A DNA stretch of 64,000 bases from Cryptomeria japonica (taxonomy: Eukaryota > Streptophyta > Pinopsida > Cupressales > Cupressaceae), in the NCBI RefSeq assembly GCF_030272615.1, contig NC_081411.1:826820897-826884896 (forward strand), written 5' to 3'. Positions 23,545 to 34,476 of the stretch are shown piece by piece. The notes beneath the pieces are model-generated. The model ran no database searches and was not told the origin of the DNA. It saw only the letters and a program-made list of their open reading frames with translations. Position 1 is the first letter of the stretch; every line of letters starts with the position of its first letter. The position numbers and the translations under genes are program-made.

Positions 23545-24047
23545 ATTAGAAAGGAAATTATTTTGATTTAAAAGTTTATACTAATGCTGATTGGGTAGGC
23601 AACATTGATGACAGGAAAAGCACAAGTGGAGGAGATTTCTTTTTAGGAGAAAGACTAGTAAGTTGGCTTAGCAAGAAACGAGGATGTGTTTCACAGTCAA
23701 CAACAGAAGCTGAATATGTTGCTGCAACATTGAATTGTACCAATATAGCATGGATCAAACAACTATTGGAAGGTATAAATGAGCAAGTTACCAAGCTAGT
23801 AACTATATTCTATGATAATACTAGTGCTAGTAACATTTCAAAGAATCATGTTATGCACTCTAAGACAAAGCACATCTCTATCAAATATCATTATCTTAGA
23901 GAAGAAGTTCAAGAGAAGAAAGTGGTGTTGGAGTATATTAGCACAAAGGAACAAATTGTAGATATCTTCACCAAACCACTATCAAGGGACACTTTTGAGT
24001 ATCTCAGAAGTAAGTTAGGGGTCCTACCCCTATCTTCCATTCACTGA
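23545..24047 (+). pseudogene. Copia-1 RNase H
   Basis: In a different frame from RT. It shows NADWVGNIDDRKSTSG, SQSTTEAEYVAA, the DNTSA region, HSKTKHISIKYH and DIFTKPLS, and ends with TGA at 24045. This is the usual C-terminal domain of copia pol. Confidence 0.9.
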
Positions 24048-24423
24048 CCGAGTTCGGTGAAGGCATCAATTCGATAACTTTTCATAATATCTTTTAGGAG
24101 TTGATGTTGATTTACACACTTTAGGAGATTTTCTAAAAATGTGGAGGAAATAATAACAGGGAACATGAATTGAAGACAAAATGCTCTGACTGAGACTGAG
24201 TTGAAACATAACAACAAGGAATTCACTTCTCAGCGAAATAAATTACGTTTTAGTTCTTTACTTTTTGGCATTGTTGTCAAAGGGGGAGAAGATTAAAGAA
24301 AAGAGGAGAAGACTAATGTATGGGGGAAAAGACTGATGACAGGGGGAGAGCATTTCAGCATATCAGAATCTCATAGCAATCCAAATCAATAAGGTCAAAT
24401 CAATTGGTTTTGGCATCAATGCC
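24048..24423 (+). other. Copia-1 3' untranslated region
   Basis: About 375 bases between the end of pol and the polypurine tract. No gene was seen. The sequence is rich in AGGGGGAGA-like words, as is common near the 3' end of copia elements. Confidence 0.6.
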
Positions 24424-24435
24424 AAAGGGGGAGAT
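24424..24435 (+). other. Polypurine tract of Copia-1
   Basis: AAAGGGGGAGAT immediately before the TGTTGG start of the 3' LTR. Confidence 0.85.
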
Positions 24436-25986
24436 TGTTGGCATTATAACAGACAATAAGAGATTGTTGGCATTCTAATTACAATAAGAGATTGTTGGCA
24501 TTTCAATAAGGATATTGAGAAGGTTGTTGATGATTATGGATATAACTGATTAAGGATGTTTACTGTCTTAATACTATTATTTTGTCATTGATATCAAGAA
24601 ATTGATTTTCTAATTCAGTATGATGTTGCCATATCTTAAGAAGAATGATTTGAAGAGTATAAAGAAGTCGATAAAAGACACAGAAAGAATGTGATGAATA
24701 AGGGGAGAAATAAGTTATTCAATGGGCAACTATTACCGAGTTAGACAATGATGAGATCATGATGTTTAGATTGTTTTGATATCCTACATATGATGTTGTT
24801 TGTAAGGATAACACTATACTATGTTTCCAAGCAAAGAACCTAGTCGACAAACCCTAAGGAACCTAGTCAGTAAACCCTAAGGTTATCGCTATCGATTAAT
24901 GAAGGTGGAATGTCTACCGAATGAAGTTTAGTATTCACCGAGTTGCAACCGAGAATAACAGAATGCATAGAATGAATAAAAGCATTATTTAATAAAGGAA
25001 GCTGATGAGCTGGAACTAATTAAATGATTGGTAAGCTTTGCATCAAGATTGTTAAAGAATCTATGGCAAAGGAAAATTGACAAGAAGATCTACAGCTCAA
25101 ATTGAACCACAATACCCTAGCACAAGTTCCAAGAAATGTATGAAAGCTCCAAGGTAGGGTAAAACATTTTCAGATTGAAGGATACATTGAACCTAGTCAA
25201 GTTTGAAGATCTAATGGCTATGATTGATAATGGGAAATGTGATCAAGGAGCTTAAGCAGATGGAAAATTGTTTATAAATAAGGAACCATTGATGAACAAT
25301 GTATGCGAGCAAGTGTAAGCACAGGGATTCTACACAATATTTGCCGAGCACAGAAGCTTGAAGACCTGTTTGTGAAACAAAGTATAGAGCCCAGCAGAAG
25401 GACAAGATAAGTCCTATGACTAGATTGTATTGAGAAAATAAGAATCTGCTTTAGCATTTTAGATGTGAACTTGTAGATAGATTTTTATTAATTTTATTTT
25501 GTAAAGTGACAAAAAATCTCTTAACCGAGTGGACTTAACAGTCTTATTTGTAAAACCCTCTAGCAAGGTGACATTCTGATTGAGTGTTTGAAATCCTTTA
25601 ACAAGGTCACTTCTAACAAGGTGAAGATCCTAACAGATCTGAGGGAAATCCCTTAACCGGGTCACATCTAGCAATGTGTTTGTAATCTTTAATAGGATTT
25701 TGTTTTAACCGAGCATACTCTAGAAAGTATATTTCTTAGTGGGTCCGAAATCCCACAGTGGTTTTTCCCTATTTGGGTTTCCACGTTAAATCTGGTGTTA
25801 TGAGTTTTATGTTGTTTATATGCTTTTGAGTTTGCATGTTTAGCAGTTTTGGTTATATTACTAAAGTATATGTTACCGAGGTTAAATCTATTGTTTTTAT
25901 GGAAGATTAAGTTTGTATGATTCACCCCCCCCCCTCTCATCTTATTAGCTTGGCATCTGTACTAAACATTTAGTATCAGAACTATC
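24436..25986 (+). mobile_element. 3' LTR of Copia-1
   Basis: Matches 14-1569 throughout with scattered differences. The TATA box is at 25273-25280 and a C-run lies near 25926. The end reads ACTATC then TATG, so the expected terminal CA is damaged. It sits directly against Copia-2 coding sequence, which means Copia-1 inserted into Copia-2. Confidence 0.9.
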
Positions 25987-25989
25987 TAT

Positions 25990-27748
25990 GTAGGAAAAGA
26001 AGCATGAATAAGACAAACAACAATATGTAGTGTTGAATGAGATTCCTGAAAATGAAATGCCATAGGTACCTAATGCTCAGCAACAACAGATTATCCCACA
26101 AACTCCTGCAAGTGTTAGACATTCTATGAGGTCAAGTAGACCCCCTAAAATATTTTCTCCTTCTTCGTATTCTATTTTATTAACTGATTCTGGTGAACCA
26201 AAAGAATATGATGAAGCAATGCAAGTGGATACCAAACAATAGTGGGAGCTAGGCATGAAAGAGAAGATGGACTCCTTGATGAAAAATAAGACTTGGGACT
26301 TAGTCCCTTTATCTGCAAAAAAAAGAGCCTTGCCTGACAAATGGGTTTATCGGCTGAAGGAGGAGGAAGGAGGTCAGAAAAGATATAAGGCCAGACTTGT
26401 GGTAAAAGGTTTTTCATAGAAAAAGGGTATAGATTATGATGAAATATTTTCTCTAGTTGTAAAAATGACTTCAATCAGAACTGTACTTAGTCTTGTGGCT
26501 ACAGATGATTTACATCTTGAACAATTAGATGTCAAAACAACTTTTCTCCATGGTGATTTGGAGGAGGAAATTTACATGTTGCAACCATAGGGATATGAGG
26601 TCAAAGGTAAGGAGAACTTGGTGTGCAGGTTGAAGATAAGTCTGTATGGCCTAAAGGAAGCACCCCAATAATGGTATTTAAAATTTGATAGTTTCATGGC
26701 TGAACATGGTTATCATAGATGTCATTCTGATCATTGTGTATATTTTAAGAGATTTGATAATGGGAGTTATATTATCTTGTTGCTTTATGTTGATGACATG
26801 CTTGTTGCTGGGTCTAACATGGAACACATAAATGATCTTAAATAGAAATTAGCCAGGTCATTTGCTATGAAGGATTTGAGTGCAACTAAGAAAATTCTGG
26901 GTATGAGGATTACACGAGACAGGAAAAATAGAACCTTGAATTTGTCCCAAAGTGAGTTTATAAAGAAGGTGTTGAAAAGATTTAACATGCAGGATGCAAA
27001 AGTAGCTAGTACACCTTTGGCTAGTCATTTCAAATTAACAAAAGAGATGTGCCCAAACACACAAGAAGAGGTTAATAAAATGTCTAACATCCTGTATTCA
27101 TTAGTTGTTGGCAGTTTGATGTATGCAATGGTATGCACAAGGTTAGATGTTGCACATGCAGTGGGAGTTGTGAGCAAGTTTATGAGTAATTGAGGTATGG
27201 AACATTGGAATGCTATGAAATGGATCCTTCAGTATTTGAAAGGAACCACTACGAAGGCATTATGTTTCAAAGGATCTAATGCTGCTCTGAGTGGATTTGT
27301 TGACTCTGATCTGGTAGGTGATATTGATTCATGGAGGAGTACTATAGGGTATATTTTTACTATAGGGGGAACTGCAGTCAGTTGGATTTGTAGGCTGCAA
27401 AAGGTTGTTGCACTTTCAACCACTGAAGCTGAGTATGTTGCTGCTACAGAAGCCAACAAGGAGATGATTTGGTTACAATGTTTTCTAGAGGAATTGGGTC
27501 AGACACGGGAGGATCGCCCATTGTATACTGATAGCTAGAGTGCCATTCATCTTGTGAAGAACTCTGCTTTTCATTCAAGGACAAAGCACATTTAGCTCAG
27601 GTACCACTTCATCTGGACTATTTTGGAGGAGGGTCAGTTATGGCTTGAGAAGATTCACACAAGTGAGAATCCTGCCGATATGTTCACGAAGGTAGTTCCA
27701 TAGGAGAAGCTGATTTCTTCATCAGTTTCTGTTGGTCTTCTTGATTGA
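25990..27748 (+). pseudogene. Copia-2 reverse transcriptase and RNase H (partial)
   Basis: One frame throughout, with about ten stops. In order: a linker with RSSRPPK, the RT start KNKTWDLVPL, KWVYRLK, ARLVVKGF, LEQLDVKTTFLHG, SLYGLKEAP, the intact active site LLYVDDMLVAG, then RNase H with GFVDSDLVGD, STTEAEYVAATEA and DMFTKVVP. Several stops are at positions that are Gln in the family. The 5' part (gag, protease, integrase) lies outside the window, to the left of Copia-1. It differs clearly from Copia-1 and belongs to another copia family. Confidence 0.9.
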
Positions 27749-27834
27749 TAATTGTGGAGTTTATACTAGTCGAGTCCTAGTGTTTTTATCCAGTGGATGT
27801 TGCATGTACATTGGTGTTGTGTAGTATCATCTCC

Positions 27835-27844
27835 AAGTGGGAGA
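27835..27844 (+). other. Polypurine tract of Copia-2
   Basis: AAGTGGGAGA directly before the TGTTGAAATATGG start of the LTR. Confidence 0.75.
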
Positions 27845-27845
27845 T

Positions 27846-28198
27846 TGTTGAAATATGGCGACTGATTAGCAAAGTACTATACAATTTTTTTTTGGGTATT
27901 TTTTTGTTGATGAAAACTGACATTGTAATAAAACCCTAAAATGGCTGACTTTGTTTTTGCCCTAAAATGCATGTTATAAGCGGCTGGGATGCTGAAGGCA
28001 TTGTAAGGTTGATGTACTATTTTTGTTGGATATTAAGAAAGATTGGACGGTTGTGTATGGTGGACATAACCCATTCTGGGTGAACCATGTTAAATCTCTG
28101 TGTTATCTATGTCCTATTTTATTTTTTTATCTTTTGTATTTAAATCTACATATAATTGTTAGTTCATATTTGCTTCGGATCTGCTTGAAACCCTAACA
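27846..28198 (+). mobile_element. 3' LTR of Copia-2
   Basis: A 353-bp sequence from TGTTGAAATA to ACCCTAACA, bounded by the polypurine tract and the start of the minisatellite. Its partner LTR is not in the window, so the right end is placed by the terminal CA and by the change of sequence type. Confidence 0.75.
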
Positions 28199-30365
28199 GT
28201 TATATGGTTTTCTAACACGTGTGGCCTCTTAGGACCCTAAACAACCTCTAACGACACCATATGACCCCTTAGGACGTATGACCTCTTAGGACACTATATG
28301 ACCCTCAAAACACAATAAGACTCCTTAGGACCCCATATGACACCTTAGGATCCCATATGACCCCTCATGACATCATATGAACCATTTTAACATCCTAGTA
28401 CACAACATGACCCCTTAGGACACTATATGACTTCTTACGACACCATATGACCCTTTAGGACCACATGATGTCCTAACAGGTCATATGGTGTCATTAGAGT
28501 TCATATGGGGTCCTAAGGGGCCACACATGTGTTAAAAAACCATATGATCCCTTAGGACATCATGTGGTCCTAAGAGGTCATATGGTGTCCTAATGGGTCA
28601 TGTGAGGTCCTAAAGGGGTACAAGGGGTCCTAAGGGGTCCTAAGGGGTCATATCTTGTCCTGAGGGTCATATAGTATCCTAAGGGGTCATATGGCATTGT
28701 TAGGGGTCATATGGTGTTGTTAGGGGTCCTAAGGGGCCACACATGTGTTAGAAAACCATATTAGCCCTTTGGACACCTTATGACCCATTAGGACATCATA
28801 TGGTCCTAAGGGGTCATATGGTGTTCTAAGGGGTCATATGGGGTCGTAAGGGGCCATAAAAAAGTTAGAACATCATGTGACACCTTAGGACACCATATAA
28901 CCCATTAGGACATCGTTTGGTCCTAAGGGATCATATGTTGTCATTAGGGTTCCTATGGGGACATAAGGGGCTAGACATGTGTTACAATACCATATGACCC
29001 CGTAGAACATCATGTGGTCCTAAGGAGTCATATTGTGTCCTAAAGGGTCATTTCATGTACTACAATGATAAAATGGGTCATATGGTGTCCTAATGTGTCA
29101 TATGGTGTTATAAGGGGTCATATGGTGTCCTAAGGGGTCATATGGTGTCTTGAGGGTCATATAATGTCCTAAGGGGTCATATGGTGTTATTAGAGGTCAA
29201 ATGGTGTTCTAAGGGTTCATATGGTATCATTAGGGGTCATTTTGGGTCCTAAGGGTCCACATGTGTGTTATAACACCATATGACCCCTTAGCACACCATG
29301 TGATCCATTAGGACAACATATGGTCCTAAGGGGTCATATGGTGTCGTTACGAGATATATAGGGTCCTAAGGGTTCATATGGTGTTGTTAGGGGTCACATA
29401 GGGTCCTAAGGGGCCACACGTGTGTTATAAAACCATATGACCCCTCTGGACATCATATGCTCCTAAGGGGTCATAAGGTGTCCAAAGGGGTTATGTCATG
29501 TACTAGGATGTTAAAATGTATCATATTGTGTCCTAAGGGATCATAGGGTGTCCTAACGGGTCATATGGTATCATAAGGGGTCATATGGGGTGTAAGGGGT
29601 CATATGGTGTCCCAAGGGTCATATAGTGTCCTAATGGGCCATATGGTATCATTAGAGGTCATATGGTGTCCTAAGGGGTCATATAGTGTTATTAGAGGTC
29701 ATTTGGGGTCCTAAGGGGCCACACATGTGTTAGAACATCATATGACCCCTTAGGACACCATATGAACAATTAGGAGATCATATGGTTCTAAGGGGTCATA
29801 TGGTGTCCTAAGGGTTCATGTCATGTACTAGGATGTTAAAAGGGGTCATGTGGTGTCGTTAGGAGAAATATGGGGTCCTAAGGGTTCATATGGTGTTGTT
29901 GGGGGTCATATAGGGTCCTAATGGGCTACACATGTTATAACATTGTATGACTCCTTTGGACACAATATGACCCCTTAGGACATCATGTGGCTCTAAGGGG
30001 TCATATGGTGTCCTAAGAGGTCATGTCATGTACTAGGATGTTAAAATGTATCATATGGTGTCCTAAGGGTCGTAAGGTGTCCTAAGGGGTCATGTGGGGT
30101 CCTAAGGGGTCATATTGTGTCCTAAGATATGGTGTGCTAAGGGGTCATATTGTGTCGTTACAGGTCATATGGTGTCCTAAGGGCTCATATTGTGTCATTA
30201 GGGGTCATTTGTCCTAAGGGGCCACACGTGTTAGAACAAAATATGACCCCTTAGGACATCATATGAGCCATTAGGACATCATATGATCCTAAAGGGTCAT
30301 ATAGTGTCCTAAGGAGTCATCTAGTGTCATTAAGGGTCATATGGGGTCATAAGGTGCCACACATG
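28199..30365. repeat. Minisatellite block A (~20 bp, GGGGTCATATGGTGTCCTAA)
   Basis: About 2.2 kb of a degenerate ~20 bp repeat. The unit occurs on both strands within the block: TTAGGACACCATATGACCCC form at 28240-28450, mostly the other form afterwards. A higher-order pattern is marked by CCACACATGTGTTA every ~115-300 bp (near 28527, 28734, 29408, 29714, 30215, 30350). The block starts where the Copia-2 LTR ends. No coding. Confidence 0.92.
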
Positions 30366-32515
30366 TGAAAGAATAAAGAGAGAGAGAGCTAAGAAGAGAG
30401 GGAGAGGTGGACAGGGATTGATTTAGATAGAGAGAGAAGAGGTAGATAGGTGAAGGAGAAAGAGAAGAAAATAAGAGTGATAAGTTCACAAAGAGAGAAA
30501 GAGGGTTAAGGAGGTGGAGAGGAAAGAATTAAAGAGGTGAGAGATCTAGAGCCTAGGAAGAGATAGGTGAGAGACCAAGGGTGGAAAGATAGAGGTGAGG
30601 GGGATAGAGGAGATAGAGGTGGGTAATGATACAAAGAGGGAGTGGCAGAGAGGAAAACATTGAGGGAAGGAGAAAAATAAGGATGGAGAGAAAGGTTGAA
30701 AGGGAGAGGTAGTGATAGAGAGAACAAAGAGAAATTGGAGAGAAACAATAGGAGGAGAAGAGAGATGGAGGGAGGTAAGGATATATATTTTAATAATGAT
30801 GGAAGGTGAGAGAGAGAAAGAGAGATTACATAGGAGAGACCTAGAGAGGGGAGAGAGAGAGAGGAGAAAGAGAGATAAGAGAGAGAGCGTGATAGGTCTA
30901 TTTTTAATGGGAGATAAATAGGTGAGGGGAGAGAGAAGCGATGGAGAGAGTTCATAAATGGAAATTGGTAAGGGGTGATGGAGAGAGAGTGAGAGAGAGA
31001 GAGAGAGAGGGAGAGAGAGAGAGAACTAGTGTGGGGATATATAGAGAGGTGAGATACTTAGAGGGAAAGAGAGGCGAGAGATAGATAGAGGGGCATAGAG
31101 AGAGGTTCCTAATGAGTCATGGATTGAGAGGTATAGAGGTGGATGGGGAGATAGATGGGAAGAGAGAGAGATAGAACTAGACAGGGGACAAATGGATAAG
31201 TGAGAGAAGTATATGGGGAATGAGAGATGATGACAAGAGAGAGGATTAAGATAGATAGATGGGGATAGAAAGAGGTGAGTAATGAAACATGATGTAGAGG
31301 TAGATAGGTGGAGATGAAGGAAGTGAGAAACTAAGAGAGGGGAGAGAGAGTTGATGACATAGAATGTAGAGAGAGAATAAATGAGGAAGAGAGAATAACA
31401 AAGTGGAGGAGTGAGATATATATGAGAGTATGTATGGATGGGGAGATAGAGAGGGAGAGAGGAAGAAAGGGAGGGATATATCTAGAGAAGGGAGGGAGAT
31501 AGAAGATGAGAGAAAAGAAAAAAGAGAGGAGTAAGAGGGGATGGATGGAGAGGTAGACATAAAGGGAGTGAGAGACCTATGGAAGGAGAAGATAAATAGG
31601 TTAGGGGAGGAAGAGAAGAGGATGGATTTCATAAAGAGATAGGGTTAAGGATGAGGGAGAGAGAGGTAGAGAGGGAGGGAGAGAACTATAGAGGGGACAT
31701 ATAGATAGGTGAGATACCTAAATGGAAAGAGAGGCATGAGATAGATAGAGGGGGATACAGAGAGGTGGGTAACAAGACCTATATATAGAGGTAGATAGGT
31801 AGAGAGGAAGGGAGGGAGAAACATAGAGAGGGGAGAGAGTGTGGGATGGAGAGGTGATGAACTATACAATGGGGATAGAGAATAAGAGAGGAAGAGAGAA
31901 AGAAATAGAGTGGGGGAGGGAGATAGAGAGGGAGAGGGGAAGAAAGGAATGGAGAGACCTAGAGAGAGGAGGGAGGGAGAAGAGAAGAGATAGAAGAACA
32001 AAGAGATGAGTAAGAGGGGATGGATGGAGAGGTATACATGGAGGGAGTGAGAGACCTAGTGAGTGAGGATATAGATAGATTTGGAGAGAGAGAGGGATAG
32101 GGGTAAGGGGAAGGGAGAGAAAGGTGGTGAGGGAGGGAGAGAAATAGAGGGTATAAAATTAGATGGGTGAGAAACCTAGAGGGAGAGAGAGAGGCGGGTA
32201 ATAATATATCTAGGGAGAGGTAGTGAGGTGAATAGGGAGGAAGAGAGCCCTACATATGGGGAGAGAGAGGATAGAATGGATAGGTAGTGATCAAGAGAAT
32301 GGAGAGGCAGGGGAGAGAAACAATAAGAGTGAGAGAAAAAGATGGAGGGAGGGATTCAAGGATAGAAATGGGGATAAGGAAGGGTGAAAGGTAGAGAGGG
32401 AGGGATATACCTAGAGAGGGGAGAGAGAAGTGAGAGAGACAAGAGAGGGAAACAGATAGGTCTAGAGTTTGGGGAAGATAAAGAGAGTGAGATACAGAGC
32501 CAAAGAATGATAATA
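30366..32515. repeat. Purine-rich (GA)n block
   Basis: About 2.1 kb of degenerate GAGAGA/GGGAGA sequence with short interspersed words such as AGATAGATAG. The Ser/Leu-rich minus-strand ORFs here are products of the repeat. It is the strand complement of the pyrimidine blocks at 33760-34080 and 36302-37860. Confidence 0.93.
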
Positions 32516-33735
32516 GGAGCATGTTGATTATTAAAATTTGACTGTCTAAAATTTTATATGATCATCTAAAAACTAGAATCTACATTATAACTCCTATAGA
32601 GTTGAAACCACTCTCAAACATCCCACCAATATATACACAAAATATAACTTAAAGTATATATTTCTTCTTCGGGGGTGGGTATAACTTGTACCCAAATTGG
32701 AAATATGAAAAAATTAATAATCAACTTTCACAAATTTGACAATGCAGAACATTTGGCGAACACCAAATTGGGCACTCGCCAAATTCAAAAAATTGACTTT
32801 TCACATTTGGCGAGCACCAAATGCAAAAATTCAAAATTTTGAATTTGGTGAGCACCAAATAGGGTGAGCACCATATTTGGTGCTTGCCAAATGGTTTATA
32901 TTGGCAACCACCAACCCTTTGGGTTGGACGACCATTTCAATCCTCAGACGTGTTTTTATCAGAAGATTTAAAAAATTCACATATTTTTGGCCATGCTCTC
33001 CATCAGGTTTGCATGTGTTTCAATGAAACTAAAAAAAAATACCATAGTGACCTTAAGATCTCTCTTAGCTATCCAAGCATGTAATTTTTTTTCACATTTT
33101 GATGTCGTTAAGGCTTTCATCTTTAATTTCTTTTATTCGTGTGTCTATTTTTGGTCAAAAACCAACATGCACTATTTTGGGTATAGTTTTTTACACATTC
33201 ATCAGATTTTGAAGAAACTTACATTTTCAAAAACTCGACTCCATTCTACACAATTTGAATTTTGGGTTTTAAGTTTTGATTAGTTTTCAATGATTCTAGG
33301 GGGAACATGCTCAAATTTTTGTTTTTTAGGATGTGTCCACTTCAAAAATTAGTAAAAAAATCATATTCTTATTAAAAAATTAGCCAAAAAATTCAGCATA
33401 AGCTACAAGGTGTTAGCTAATTTCTCACCGAAGCGATTTTAAAAATTAAAAAAAAAAGTTAACATTTTAGGAGGGCCACAACAAACGCTATGTTATGTTT
33501 TTTGCATAAAAATAGGACCACTTTTTGTGGCCCCCCTTTTTGAAGCCCTTAATCCCCACCATTTTCAAAACAAATCAGTAGTTTAGAAAGAAGACTCAGA
33601 GCATCCTGACTCTTGTTCTTGTTATCTTCAAATTTGGAGTGTGACTATGTTCTTGATTTGTCATTGAAGTTCAAACATTGATAATTTTAGAAAAAAAGTG
33701 GCATCTCAAGACCCTCTTTGGTATCACAACTTGGT
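32516..33735. other. Unique AT-rich stretch between purine and pyrimidine blocks
   Basis: No gene supported. It contains the 18-bp hairpin cluster at 32751-32892. Two short plus-strand ORFs (32884-33084, 32987-33283) lack any recognisable domain and overlap in different frames. Confidence 0.6.
32751..32892. repeat. Cluster of five 18-bp hairpins, ATTTGG-N6-CCAAAT
   Basis: Units at 32751-32768, 32767-32784 (one mismatch), 32805-32822, 32843-32860 and 32875-32892. Each has a 6-bp inverted arm ATTTGG/CCAAAT around a 6-base loop (CGAACA, CACTCG, CGAGCA, TGAGCA, TGCTTG). Confidence 0.9.
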
Positions 33736-33737
33736 GC

Positions 33738-34080
33738 GTGCACACACACACACACATCTCCCTCTCCCTCATCCTCTATATCTCTATCTCCGAATATATC
33801 TCTTCGTTTTTATCTCTCTAGCTACCTCTATCTCTCTGTCTATTTGTCTCCATCTTCCTATCTTTCTCTATCTTCATATCTACCTCCATTTTCCTCTCCC
33901 TCCTCTATATCTAGACATGTTTCTCTCTCTCTACCCATCTCTCTTCATATGATCCCTCTTCCTATACATGTATTTCTATATCTCTTTGCCTCTTTATCTC
34001 AATCTCTCCATATTTCATCTCTCATCTTTCCCTTTATCTAGAGATCTCGATCTCTCCCTCTCTAAGTCTTTTTATATATC
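33738..34080. repeat. Pyrimidine-rich (TC)n block with (CA)n
   Basis: A (CA)n run at about 33741-33756 is followed by degenerate TCTCTC/TATCTC sequence to about 34080. The predicted peptides are repeat products. Confidence 0.9.
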
Positions 34081-34476
34081 ACTTCTTATTCTTATTTAAA
34101 TATATTTAAACCAGTGAATGCAACTAATATCAAGCTACATTACACATTTTTCTCTTTTTGTTGAATAAAAAATTAAATCTAATATTTATTAATTTCAACA
34201 TATGATACACAAAAAAGTCATTATAAGGGTGTGAGGTTTTATCAATGCTAGCAATAATTAACCTCAAATGGTATCAATATTCAATAGCATATAATCAAAA
34301 GAGTATATACACAATCATAGGCTTGTATGTGAAATGAAGGAAAATCAAGTATAAGTAAAATGAAAACAATGCCATAGTGTAATTGAAGACTCCCATAGAT
34401 AAGAAACAAATTCAACCTCTATCCCCTATCCCTCTATCTCTCTCCATATGTTTTCTATCTCTTTCCATATCCCTCT
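34081..34476. other. Unique AT-rich stretch
   Basis: About 400 bases of non-coding sequence, ending in a short CTCTATCTC tract that is the insertion site of the solo LTR. Nothing else seen. Confidence 0.5.

Noticed and set aside
25211-25940. Minus-strand ORFs in the Copia-1 LTR (also at 772-984 and 1299-1505)
   Set aside because: Present in both LTRs but antisense, short and without domain; LTR sequence rather than genes.
28199-30365. CRISPR-like array
   Set aside because: The ~20 bp unit is degenerate, has no unique spacers of constant length, occurs on both strands and lies in plant DNA. It is a minisatellite.
30506-32522. Ser/Leu-rich minus-strand ORFs of 90-149 codons
   Set aside because: They are translations of the GA/TC repeat, similar in all frames, with no start context or domain.
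32884-33283. Two overlapping plus-strand ORFs (66 and 98 codons)
   Set aside because: No recognisable domain, different overlapping frames, AT-rich context; insufficient support.
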